A stretch of 64,000 bases of DNA, taken from the NCBI RefSeq assembly GCF_001968815.1, contig NZ_MIEQ01000053.1, forward strand, positions 124,001 through 188,000, read 5' to 3'. This document shows positions 44,540 through 52,849 of the stretch, piece by piece. The notes beneath the pieces are model-generated. The model did not search any database, was not told where the DNA came from, and saw only the letters and a list, made by a program, of their open reading frames with translations. Source of the DNA: Motiliproteus sp. MSK22-1 (lineage in GTDB: Bacteria > Pseudomonadota > Gammaproteobacteria > Pseudomonadales > Balneatricaceae). The translations under genes and the position numbers were made by a program. Position 1 is the first letter of the stretch, and each line of letters begins with the position of its first letter.

Positions 44540-44707
44540 ATGATGAAGCTAATTTCCCGAATGACAATGCTGCTTGTTTTGTTGTTTTTTTTGTTGGCGT
44601 GCGCCAGCCCAGGAGAGGTCCCCGATACTGCTCCTCCTGGCGATGAAATTCCTGAGGGACCGGGCATATTGACCGGAGAAAAGGGAGCCTGGGAAATAAC
44701 TTTCTGA
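44540..44707 (+). CDS. Small lipoprotein, 55 aa
   Basis: A 55-residue frame twelve bases after the porin stop. The start could be ATG 44540 or 44543; AAGG precedes them. The N-terminus is a lipoprotein signal (LLVLLFFLLAC, Cys near residue 21) and the mature part is short and acidic (SPGEVPDTAPPGDEIPEGPG, ending KGAWEITF). Small lipoproteins of this kind with a PG(I/L)xTG end occur in related bacteria; the function is unknown. A minus-strand frame over the same bases is a shadow. Confidence 0.65.
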   Translation: MMKLISRMTMLLVLLFFLLACASPGEVPDTAPPGDEIPEGPGILTGEKGAWEITF

Positions 44708-44948
44708 TCTCAGTAAGACGTAAAGTCGCTTCAACCACGGCAGCGGAACCCGCTTCCAATGCCGTTTTTCTGATCATATCGGTTCATATTATCGATATGT
44801 TTTTATCTAGGAAGCTTGGCTAGATTACCGATGAAGGGCGATCCAGATCTATGTTGTGATCATCAATGTCCCTGCTGAAAATCTAATAACAATATTACTA
44901 ATACGCTGGTTGGCGGAGGACCTCATTATATTCTTCAGGAATAAACCT

Positions 44949-46184
44949 ATGTACAAGACCATCAAAAACTCGACCGGTTTCAAAGTAACGATACTCTCCG
45001 TTAATACTCTGTTGACGCTCAGTATTGGCGCTGTAGAGGCTGCGGTAGCAGGAAACTCTGTTAAGGAGGGGACTCATAAGCAGGTATCGACTTTAACCGA
45101 AGCTTTACGACAGGGGACGCCAACTCTCAACTTTCGTTACCGGTTTGAAAATGTCGATCAGAACGGTATTGCAAATGATGCCAATGCATCGACGCTGAGG
45201 ACGCGATTGAGTTACCAGACGTTACCTTTCCAGGGCTTCAGTGGTCTGGTTGAAATGGATAATGTGACTGAAATACACAGCGGAGACTACAACGATACCT
45301 TTAATGGGCAAACCAGTTCACCGGTTGTTGCTGACCCCACTTATACGGAGGTTAATCAAGCTTACCTTGACTTTAATACCACAGATACGCTATTTCGCTT
45401 TGGTCGTCAGCGAGTGAACCTGGATAACCAACGTTTTATCGGAGGTGTGGGGTGGCGTCAGAATGAACAAACCTATGATGCGTTTTCGATTATTAACCAA
45501 ACTATTCCAGATACCACTGTACTGATCTCCAACGTTACCAACGTAAATACTATCCTGGGTACAAATGTCAATGGTAATGATCACCAGTTAATTCATATCA
45601 ACAACAAAAGTTTACCTGCACTTAATATCAGTGCTTACGGTTATCTTCTCAATGACTTCAGTGATACCTATGGCATTCGTATGAGTAACGGTAAAGCAGG
45701 AACACTCGGTGGTCTGCTGTATACCTTGGAGTACGCTCATCAGAAGGCTGATTCTCCAGTGGCCAATAAAGCTGAATACATGTTGATGGAAGCAGGCATC
45801 AATCTGTCAGGAATCACCGCTAAACTGAGTTACGAAGTTCTTGGGTCTGATTCGTCCAATTATGGCTTTCAGACGCCGCTCGCCACCAAACACGCTTTTA
45901 GTGGCTGGGCGGACAAGTTTCTAACAACTCCTGATAGCGGTTTGGTTGATCGCTATTTGACTCTGTCTACGGCGCAATTTGGTCCTCAGCTAAAACTGGT
46001 GTACCACGATTTTGAAAGTGATGACACAGGTACGGACTTAGGCGATGAGATCGATTTCTCTATCGGCAAAAAGATCGATGATAACTACAGTATGTTGTTG
46101 AAGTTTGCCCGCTACCGGGCTGGCGATGACAATTCTATCAAGGACACAGATAAGCTTTGGTTCATGATGGGAGCCAGTTTCTAA
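44949..46184 (+). CDS. Alginate-export-type porin family protein
   Basis: About 411 residues from ATG 44949 after CAGGAATAAAC. Signal peptide, then a long beta-barrel with LTEALRQGTPTLNFRYRFEN, ASTLRTRLSYQTLPFQGFSG, TEVNQAYLDFNTTDTLFRFG, RQRVNLDNQRFIGGVGWRQN and terminal Phe. This matches the alginate export (AlgE-like) family of monomeric outer-membrane channels. Substrate unknown. Confidence 0.85.
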   Translation: MYKTIKNSTGFKVTILSVNTLLTLSIGAVEAAVAGNSVKEGTHKQVSTLTEALRQGTPTLNFRYRFENVDQNGIANDANASTLRTRLSYQTLPFQGFSGLVEMDNVTEIHSGDYNDTFNGQTSSPVVADPTYTEVNQAYLDFNTTDTLFRFGRQRVNLDNQRFIGGVGWRQNEQTYDAFSIINQTIPDTTVLISNVTNVNTILGTNVNGNDHQLIHINNKSLPALNISAYGYLLNDFSDTYGIRMSNGKAGTLGGLLYTLEYAHQKADSPVANKAEYMLMEAGINLSGITAKLSYEVLGSDSSNYGFQTPLATKHAFSGWADKFLTTPDSGLVDRYLTLSTAQFGPQLKLVYHDFESDDTGTDLGDEIDFSIGKKIDDNYSMLLKFARYRAGDDNSIKDTDKLWFMMGASF

Positions 46185-46238
46185 GGAAATTAGGGCTGGT
46201 GGGTTGATGCTTTCGCCATAAATTCAATTGTTTTTCCG

Positions 46239-46259
46239 AGGGAGGTGGAAAGCCTCCCT
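46239..46259 (+). terminator. Hairpin after the alginate-export-type gene
   Basis: AGGGAGGT 46239-46246 pairs with GCCTCCCT 46252-46259 (one wobble), with a run of seven T starting about eleven bases later. Probable terminator. Confidence 0.65.
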
Positions 46260-46290
46260 TCAAATACCCTTTTTTTAGGAGTTCTGTACA

Positions 46291-46791
46291 ATGTCGCGTC
46301 TTGATAGTGTAATACGCCGTCTTCAAGCTCAGAAATTATGCCTGAATTATGCGTCTAAAATACTTTCCGGGCGGCTGGTCAAAAACATTGTCATGTTCGA
46401 AATAGGGTTGGGAAATGGTCGAACTTACGATCATCTTCTAAATCTTTTCCCTGGCTATGAAATCTATGCTTTCGATAAGCAAATCCAGGCTCATCCTAAT
46501 TGCATTCCAGATGTCGATCACCGGATTGTCGGTGATATTCGGGATACATTGCCGAGAGCTGTTGCTCGTTTTAAGGGGCAATGTGTGCTTGCGCATATTG
46601 ATATTGGTAGCGGCGATTCAGATTACAATTGTATGATTGCTGAGTTTTTAGGTAGCTGTCTGAAACCTGTGCTTGCTAAAGATGCGCTGATCATCAGCGA
46701 TCAACCCCTGAATATTTCTGAATGTGTGTCGCTTAAATTGCCCCCTGGTGTTCAGGATGGGCGATATCATATGCAACACTTTACTCCCTGA
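46291..46791 (+). CDS. Class I SAM-dependent methyltransferase (Methyltransf_17-like)
   Basis: A 166-residue cytoplasmic protein. MSRLDSVIRRLQAQKLCL is followed by the SAM-binding motif FEIGLGNGRTYDHL (residues about 36-49), IYAFDKQIQAHPNC, GDIRDTLP and ALIISDQPL; the ending LPPGVQDGRYHMQ is typical of the small single-domain family Methyltransf_17. The substrate is unknown. The gene has TAGGAG before the ATG and stands alone. Confidence 0.82.
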   Translation: MSRLDSVIRRLQAQKLCLNYASKILSGRLVKNIVMFEIGLGNGRTYDHLLNLFPGYEIYAFDKQIQAHPNCIPDVDHRIVGDIRDTLPRAVARFKGQCVLAHIDIGSGDSDYNCMIAEFLGSCLKPVLAKDALIISDQPLNISECVSLKLPPGVQDGRYHMQHFTP

Positions 46792-46919
46792 GCAATACTC
46801 CTTGATTGAGAGCGACAATAGTATTTCCTTTTTTAGGATCATTTTATCTTCATTTGATTCCATCTGTTGGGTAGGCCAGTGGGTGTAGGTTTTTGCATGG
46901 AATATTGCTCGGTACGATT

Positions 46920-46933
46920 ATGATTCGAATCAT
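46920..46933. promoter_or_regulatory. 14-bp perfect palindrome upstream of the Spy-like gene
   Basis: ATGATTCGAATCAT, 57 bases before the ATG at 46990 and six bases before the shared 26-base element. Likely an operator half of a divergent or single promoter; the regulator is unknown. Confidence 0.5.
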
Positions 46934-46938
46934 AGGTA

Positions 46939-46964
46939 TTCAGTGTTTAGGTCGCTAGACTGAA
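46939..46964. promoter_or_regulatory. Shared 26-base element, copy 2
   Basis: TTCAGT at the left and ACTGAA at the right form a perfect 6-bp inverted repeat around GTTTAGGTCGCTAG. It matches 29402-29427 at 22 of 26 positions. It lies 25 bases before the Spy-like gene. Confidence 0.55.
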
Positions 46965-46989
46965 GGAACGCTGAATATTTGGAGTTCTT

Positions 46990-47523
46990 ATGAAACGACT
47001 ACAATTCCTGCTGCTCATTGCAGTATTGTCCTCCCCCAGTTTTGCTACCGAGTACCGCTCTGACTATAGTGGCCAGCAAAATCGTGAAATAAAGAGTTTG
47101 TCTATTGATGATATCCAGCAGATTCAGGCAGGAAAAGGCTGGGGATTGGCCAAGGCTGCTGAGCTCAATGGTTATCCTGGTCCTCGGCATGTATTGGACA
47201 TGGCTGAAGAATTGGGTCTTACCAGCGATCAGCAAGAAACTGTTAAAACTCTTTTTGAGTTGATGCAGACACAGGCTGTTGTTGTCGGCGAACGTTATCT
47301 AAAGATAGAGAGACAGATTGATCTGGCATTTAATAATAAGAATATAGATTCCAATTCTTTAAAGAAACTTATCGATAACAGTGCAGAAGCGCTGGCTGAG
47401 CTCAGATATGTTCATCTCGAAAAACACCTTGCTGTTATTCGGCAACTATCCCAACATCAGGTTGTTACTTACAACAAACTTAGAGGGTATGACAGCGGAG
47501 ATGCGCAACACAAACAGCACTGA
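46990..47523 (+). CDS. Spy/CpxP-like periplasmic protein
   Basis: A 177-residue protein with a signal peptide (cut near SFATE). The mature part is helical: PGPRHVLDMAEELGLTSDQQETVKTLFELMQ has the LTxxQ motif of Spy/CpxP proteins, and LRYVHLEKHLAVIRQLSQHQVVTYNKLRGY matches a common end of the metal-associated subgroup. These proteins act as periplasmic chaperones or metal sensors induced by copper or zinc stress. It has its own upstream sites and converges with the propeller-cytochrome gene. Confidence 0.78.
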   Translation: MKRLQFLLLIAVLSSPSFATEYRSDYSGQQNREIKSLSIDDIQQIQAGKGWGLAKAAELNGYPGPRHVLDMAEELGLTSDQQETVKTLFELMQTQAVVVGERYLKIERQIDLAFNNKNIDSNSLKKLIDNSAEALAELRYVHLEKHLAVIRQLSQHQVVTYNKLRGYDSGDAQHKQH

Positions 47524-47564
47524 GCTTATCTGGAAGTCTGTTGTGTGCCGAGCCTACTTTGGGA

Positions 47565-48761
47565 CTATTTTCCCCCTATGCAGGCTCTATCCATATGCTT
47601 GGGGCCTTGGCAGCGTTTTTGTGTTTCCCCCCATAGGGATTTCAGGTAGGCAATGGCATCAAGAGCGTCATCTTTGCTCAGGGTTGCTTTCCAAGCGGGC
47701 ATTTTGGAAGTGCGGGGTGATCCTTCCATAATGGTCTTTAGTAATTGATCGTCTGTGTGGTGCCAGGCATGAGCGGAGCCGTTCAGGGCCGGTGCAAATA
47801 TATAACCCTTGGTCGTTAATCCCTCAGTGCTGTAGGTTTCGCCCACCCCGGCAATACCGTGGCAGCTTTGGCAATTAGTCTGAAATATTATCTGGCCGTT
47901 TTTTTCTTGGACTGTAACAGGTAGTGGTTTTGCTGGAAGCGATTGCCAGTTACGTCCTTGATCTACGCTCTCAAGCAGCGCTCCGTATTGGCTCAAACCA
48001 ACAAGCCGGTGTCCATCAGCAGTGATCGCAAAATCAAGCAAAACTTGGCTACCAAAGGTGTTGTTAATTTCACGCCATTGCATTTCTTCAGCCTCCTCAG
48101 CGACAACCAATCCTTTCCCGACGACGAAGGCAAAAATGCTACCTTTGTTTACCAACACACTGGTGGTTGGGTAGGATAATATCCTTTGCCAGCTATCTCC
48201 GTTGTTATCGCTGACGAAAAGGCCTTGTTCACTGGCGGCGAAGAGTTTATTGGGCTTGATATCTGAAGCCGCTAGTTGTAGCAATTTTGGTGGTAACTTC
48301 CCTCCTTCTTTCCAGTTGATTCCACCATCTGCACTAACCTGTAAACCATCGTGTACGCCGTAGACGATTTTTGGATCAACGGAGCTGACTGCAAGCTGGT
48401 GGAAGTCCACTGGGCCGTTTATTCCTTTGGATATGGATCTAAAAGTCTTTCCTTCATCATCAGAGCGTAGCAACCCTAGATTCCCTCCTTTGGCAGGATG
48501 GCCACTGGCGTAAAGTGCGCCTGACACCGGCTCTCGGGACAGACCCATGACATCAAAAGATTCTTTGGATATCTGTTTGGCACTGTTTTGTTCGTAGCTG
48601 AACAATCCTATGTGGGCACCAAGAATGAGAGTTTGCTGATTCTCTCCAGCAAATGTGAGGTTATGGATATGCCCTATATTTTCAATAGGCTCAGCCTTGG
48701 TCATGAGAGGTGTCAAAGCGAAGGAAAGTAACAGTGATGGTAGTAAGTATTTTGGTTTCAT
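47565..48761 (-). CDS. F510_1955-type beta-propeller fused to cytochrome c
   Basis: A 398-residue secreted protein. After the signal peptide (cut near TKAE), residues about 25-285 form a BNR-type propeller (IGHIHNLTF; LLRSDDEGKTFRSIS; GLQVSADGGINWKEGG; GLFVSDNNGDSWQRI). The C-terminal 100 residues are a class I cytochrome c with CQSCH, APALNGSAHAWHH and KMPAW, the same family as the cytochromes at 2821 and 11134. Homologous propellers are known as a glycosylhydrolase-like family, but no catalytic residues can be named. It is downstream of CopL-like G on the same strand. Confidence 0.85.
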   Translation of the reverse strand: MKPKYLLPSLLLSFALTPLMTKAEPIENIGHIHNLTFAGENQQTLILGAHIGLFSYEQNSAKQISKESFDVMGLSREPVSGALYASGHPAKGGNLGLLRSDDEGKTFRSISKGINGPVDFHQLAVSSVDPKIVYGVHDGLQVSADGGINWKEGGKLPPKLLQLAASDIKPNKLFAASEQGLFVSDNNGDSWQRILSYPTTSVLVNKGSIFAFVVGKGLVVAEEAEEMQWREINNTFGSQVLLDFAITADGHRLVGLSQYGALLESVDQGRNWQSLPAKPLPVTVQEKNGQIIFQTNCQSCHGIAGVGETYSTEGLTTKGYIFAPALNGSAHAWHHTDDQLLKTIMEGSPRTSKMPAWKATLSKDDALDAIAYLKSLWGETQKRCQGPKHMDRACIGGK

Positions 48762-48941
48762 TGGTTCAGGCTCTTTCTAGGTAAAGGACTGCTACGCAGG
48801 TGCTTAGTTGCCTTGGCAATCCCATTTAGTTGAATAATGGCAGTCTGGTTAATGTCGGGTATAGGTCTTCGGGGGTCACTTATAACACTGGTCAGAATGT
48901 CAGGAATATACTGGCCTGCGGAGTGACATGGAGTCGGGTGG

Positions 48942-49355
48942 CTAGATCAGAAGAGCACAATTCGATAGGAAAACAGGTGGCAAGCTGAGGATAAATTCCC
49001 TGTTGGCACCGGATTTGTACTCCGGAACACTGTAAATCCTTCCTAGACTAGCCTGGAGTATAGATGACCATAGCAGTGAAGGTTCCCAGATAGGTTTTTG
49101 ATCTCTGGAAGTCGGATCTGACCCGGATAGGGCGACCATCGATCCGCTGCTGCAGCACGCATGCTGTTGCAGGTTGTTGTCTTGATTCTCTTGGTTAATG
49201 TCAATCAAATTGTGGGAAAGATGATTGGATATAACCTCTGTGACATTGGCAGAACTTGCTGCCATCACGGTTTGACAGCCAGCAAAGGTCCACATCAGCA
49301 GTAATAGCAACGTCAGCGGTGGTACTATTTTTCGGTGCCAGGAGATCAATTCCAC
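48942..49355 (-). CDS. CopL-like small secreted protein G (divergent)
   Basis: A 137-residue protein with a strong signal (IVPPLTLLLLLMWTFAG, cut near VMAAS; a Cys in FAGCQ could also be a lipobox). The middle has LQQHACCSSGS with a vicinal Cys pair near residues 66-67. The end is LSLPPVFLSNCALLI: Pro-Pro is kept, Arg is not, and a terminal Cys recalls protein H. It lies 180 bases upstream of the propeller-cytochrome gene, as the CopL-like proteins do in other blocks. Confidence 0.5.
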   Translation of the reverse strand: MELISWHRKIVPPLTLLLLLMWTFAGCQTVMAASSANVTEVISNHLSHNLIDINQENQDNNLQQHACCSSGSMVALSGSDPTSRDQKPIWEPSLLWSSILQASLGRIYSVPEYKSGANREFILSLPPVFLSNCALLI

Positions 49356-49636
49356 ACTTTTTAACTATCTACGTTTATCCATGAATAACGAAATATCAAT
49401 GACCTGAATCCTCCCATATAAATCGGAGGCTGTTCAATAGGTTGAATAGAATAACCTGGCTGAGTGCTTAATCAGGGTCAAGATCAGGTGATTCAGATGG
49501 GTACGGCGTCGGCCATTGTGAGAGTTTGTCTGAGTTGGACCCAGGGGCAGCCCATTTTTCATCTATTTCGTAACATCCCTCGGCGCTGGTGGGTCTACAG
49601 TTACTCTTAGGAAAGAACAGACGAGGAGTAATGGTA

Positions 49637-50929
49637 ATGAGCAATAGTGATGTTTTCCAGGACGCTCTGAATAGAGTACGGGAAATAGGAGCGGATGCGG
49701 ATATCAATCCTGAAGTGGTTGAATCCCTGTTATACCCCAAGGCAGTTATTAAAGCGTCCTTGCCGGTACGTATGGATGATGGCTCGACCAAATACTTTAC
49801 CGGTTATCGTTGTCGTTATAACGATGTGCTTGGACCGACCAAAGGTGGTATTCGCTACCACCCTCAGGTGACCGGGGAGGAGGTTCAGGCGCTAGGGCTT
49901 TGGATGACGATTAAATGCGCATTGCTGAGACTGCCTTACGGGGGAGCTAAGGGCGGCGTTATCGTTCAGCCTAAAGAGTTGTCCCCGATGGAGCTGGAAC
50001 GTCTCTCACGTGCCTATGTCAGGGCGATGGCTGATTTTATTGGTCCGCAGGTGGATATTCCTGCTCCGGATGTCTATACCAACGCCCGGATTATGGGCTG
50101 GATGATGGATGAATATGAAGCAATAAAACGGGTCCGTTCCCCTGGTGTAATTACCGGGAAACCTGTCAGTCTTGGCGGAAGCTTGGGTAGAGATGAGGCC
50201 ACTGGGCGAGGAGCCTATATTTGTATTCGTGAGCTGGCCCTGAAGCAGGACTGGCAGCCAGAAAAGACTCGGATTGCCGTGCAGGGCTTTGGTAATGCTT
50301 CTTACCATGTTGCCCGATTGTTACAAAAAGATGGGTTTAAAATCGTTGCAATCAGTGATTCTCAGGGAGGGATATATTCAGACTCAGGTTTTGATATTGA
50401 AAGCCTATGGAAGGAGAAGCAATCGTCCCGTCAGGTCAGGGCTGTATATTGTGAGCAATCGGTCTGCCAGCTTGTTGAACATAAAGAGATTACCAATGAG
50501 GAATTGTTGGCGCTGGATGTGGATGTGTTGGTCCCAGCAGCGTTGGAAGGCGTGATTACCAACGATAACGTTAAATCTATCCGGGCAAAAAACATTGTTG
50601 AAGTGGCCAATGGTCCGATTCAAACTGAAGCTGAGGCTGAGTTGGAAAAGCAGGGAGTGTCTATCTTGCCCGATGTTTTGGTTAACGCCGGTGGTGTGAC
50701 GGTCAGTTATTTCGAGTGGGTACAGAATAGGGGCGGTTATCCCTGGGATCTGGAGGAAGTTCGTAGCAAGCTGGAAGTCCAGATGACCAGGGCTTTTGAG
50801 CAGGTCTGGAAATTGGCAACCACTGAAAACCGCACATTTAGGAACGCAGCCTATACAGTGGCTCTGCGGCGTATCGGTGAGGCCGTCACCTCCCACGGTA
50901 CACGTGAGTATTTTCGAGAAGACGAATAA
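49637..50929 (+). CDS. Glutamate dehydrogenase (Glu/Leu/Phe/Val family)
   Basis: About 430 residues from ATG 49637, eight bases after GAGGAG. Catalytic features: KGGIRYHPQV with the substrate Lys, LPYGGAKGGVIV, PAPDVYTNARIMGW with the catalytic Asp, then a Rossmann domain with AVQGFGNASYHVARLL. It interconverts glutamate and 2-oxoglutarate with NAD(P). From here to the right the genes look like ordinary chromosome. Confidence 0.92.
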   Translation: MSNSDVFQDALNRVREIGADADINPEVVESLLYPKAVIKASLPVRMDDGSTKYFTGYRCRYNDVLGPTKGGIRYHPQVTGEEVQALGLWMTIKCALLRLPYGGAKGGVIVQPKELSPMELERLSRAYVRAMADFIGPQVDIPAPDVYTNARIMGWMMDEYEAIKRVRSPGVITGKPVSLGGSLGRDEATGRGAYICIRELALKQDWQPEKTRIAVQGFGNASYHVARLLQKDGFKIVAISDSQGGIYSDSGFDIESLWKEKQSSRQVRAVYCEQSVCQLVEHKEITNEELLALDVDVLVPAALEGVITNDNVKSIRAKNIVEVANGPIQTEAEAELEKQGVSILPDVLVNAGGVTVSYFEWVQNRGGYPWDLEEVRSKLEVQMTRAFEQVWKLATTENRTFRNAAYTVALRRIGEAVTSHGTREYFREDE

Positions 50930-51137
50930 TTAAGCGATTCCATCGAATTCAGATAATAGCTGTTATGATAGGCGACTTTTTACTCTGAAAACTACGTTCG
51001 GATTTATTTAACGGTCTCTGATGTGATTGCGGTTTGTCAGGGGGGCGCGAATAAATCCATTATATTCTCAGGGAATCTAAGGTGCTTGTCTGTATGCTCC
51101 TTAGATAAGTCGATAGTTATTTGAAGATGGATTTGCT

Positions 51138-51941
51138 GTGCTTGAAACGCTGTTTTTCTGGAAAATTTTGGTGTCTATCGGTGCTGTTGTCGGCCTGTCG
51201 CTTGTTGCAGAGCATGTCAGCCCAAAAGTTGCCGGGATTCTATCCGGTTATCCTTTGGGTTCTGCTATCGCTCTATTTTTTATCGGTTTAGAGCAAAGCC
51301 CTGAATTTGCCGCTACGGCGGCCGTACATACCTTGGCCGGATTTACTGCCAGTCTTGTGTTAGCCTGGGGATACTATGTGGCTGCCAAAACGCTGACGCG
51401 AGCTCATTTGGCTGCTGGTGCTATTACCGGGATTGTCGGGTTTATGCTGGCATCGGCTTTCTTGAAGCAGCTTTCTCCTGGGTTATTAGGGGGGACGCTC
51501 ATTACGGTTGCCGCAATCTTTCTGTTCTCCCGGTTATTCAGGCAGATCGAGAATCTGGCCATCAAACAGAAGGTTCAATTCACCCGTGGGGTATTGTTGT
51601 TTCGAGCCGGAATGGCGGCGATGACTATTTTGCTGATAACAGCCAGTGCTGATTGGTTTGGACCGGTCTGGGCTGGCTTGTTTTCTGCTTTTCCCATTAC
51701 TTTCTTCCCCTTCATGCTTATTCTCCACATGACTTACGGTAAGTCTTTGGTGTTTACCGTTATTAAAAATTACCCGTTGGGGCTGGGGGCATTAATGTGT
51801 TATGCCCTGACGGTTTCACAAACTTATGCAATCATAGGTGTTGTTTGGGGAACTATCGTGGCTTTTGGGGTCGCTACGGGTTATCTGATATTGCTTTCAT
51901 TTATGTTGAATCGTAAACAACGAATCGGGGCGAAGCTGTAA
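51138..51941 (+). CDS. Polytopic membrane protein of unknown function
   Basis: A 267-residue protein from a GTG start, with eight to nine membrane segments and little else (ILSGYPLGSAIALFFIGLEQ; WAGLFSAFPITFFPFMLILH). The paired GxxSGYPLG and FSAFPITFFP stretches suggest an internal repeat as in small transporters. I do not recognise a named family. The stop overlaps the ATG of the rsuA-type gene (TAATG), so the two are coupled. Confidence 0.75.
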   Translation: MLETLFFWKILVSIGAVVGLSLVAEHVSPKVAGILSGYPLGSAIALFFIGLEQSPEFAATAAVHTLAGFTASLVLAWGYYVAAKTLTRAHLAAGAITGIVGFMLASAFLKQLSPGLLGGTLITVAAIFLFSRLFRQIENLAIKQKVQFTRGVLLFRAGMAAMTILLITASADWFGPVWAGLFSAFPITFFPFMLILHMTYGKSLVFTVIKNYPLGLGALMCYALTVSQTYAIIGVVWGTIVAFGVATGYLILLSFMLNRKQRIGAKL

Positions 51942-52657
51942 TGCGATTAGATGGTTTTGTGGCCAAGGCAACAGGATTGACACGCTCCCAGGCGCGCAAG
52001 GCCATTAAAAGTGGTGATATCTGCCTTGATGGTGTCGTTACTAAAAAAGCGGCAATCAGCGTCGCTGATAATCAACAGGTGACTTTGGATGGACGGTCAT
52101 TGTCACTACCAGAGTTTCAGTACTTAATGCTACATAAGCCGAAAGGGACGGTTTGTGCCACCGAGGATGCGGAGCACCCGACCGTTATTGACCTGTTGCC
52201 CGATGAGGTCTTGGCCAACCCTAAGGGAGAGCTGCACCCTGCTGGTCGTCTCGATAGGGATACAACGGGGCTGGTCCTGATCAGCGATAATGGACACTGG
52301 ACTCATAATGTCACTTCTCCCCGTAAAAAGTGTAGAAAGCGTTATCGGGTCACATTAGCTGAGGCCGTTTCTGATGATGCAGTTGAGGATCTTTGCCGAC
52401 GTTTCCAGCAAGGTGTGATGTTAAAAGGAGAGGACCGGCCTACATTGCCGGCGGTGTTAAGGATAGAAACGCCCAATCAGGCTACGGTGGAAATCAGTGA
52501 GGGAAGGTATCATCAGGTGAAGCGGATGTTCGCTGCAGTGGGTAACCACGTAGAAGAATTACACCGGGAGCGAATTGGCCTGATAACACTGGATAAAACC
52601 CTGGAGCCTGGTGAGTACCGGGAATTGACCCCAGAGGAGATAGAAGCATTCTGTTAA
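51941..52657 (+). CDS. rsuA: 16S rRNA pseudouridine synthase, RsuA family
   Basis: A 238-residue enzyme: S4 RNA-binding domain (LDGFVAKATGLTRSQARKAI), YLMLHKPKGTVCATED, and the catalytic GRLDRDTTGLVLISD with the nucleophilic Asp. RsuA makes pseudouridine 516 in 16S rRNA. Length and motifs fit; the RluE/F relatives are less likely because of the length and the KPKG context. Confidence 0.87.
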   Translation: MRLDGFVAKATGLTRSQARKAIKSGDICLDGVVTKKAAISVADNQQVTLDGRSLSLPEFQYLMLHKPKGTVCATEDAEHPTVIDLLPDEVLANPKGELHPAGRLDRDTTGLVLISDNGHWTHNVTSPRKKCRKRYRVTLAEAVSDDAVEDLCRRFQQGVMLKGEDRPTLPAVLRIETPNQATVEISEGRYHQVKRMFAAVGNHVEELHRERIGLITLDKTLEPGEYRELTPEEIEAFC

Positions 52658-52849
52658 CCGACCTGGTTATTGCCATAGGGTGGTGTCTTCACAGAGTTAT
52701 GGCCATCGGGCATTTTCATAGAACATCTGATGGCAGCACGAGACAATCCTGAACGACAGTTTTAACCCGAAAACTTCAGCCCGGTAGTGACTAAACGCAA
52801 TTAACTGATTAGCTGCCTGTCGATTAAAAAATTTTAGTGTGGAACCCTT

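Noticed and set aside
44532-44777. Minus-strand frames opposite the small lipoprotein
   Set aside because: The plus-strand 55-residue lipoprotein has a proper lipobox and position; the opposite frames have none.
2368-49355. Mobile element carrying the metal region
   Set aside because: The content looks accessory, but I found no integrase, transposase, direct repeat or tRNA at either edge, so no element boundaries can be claimed.
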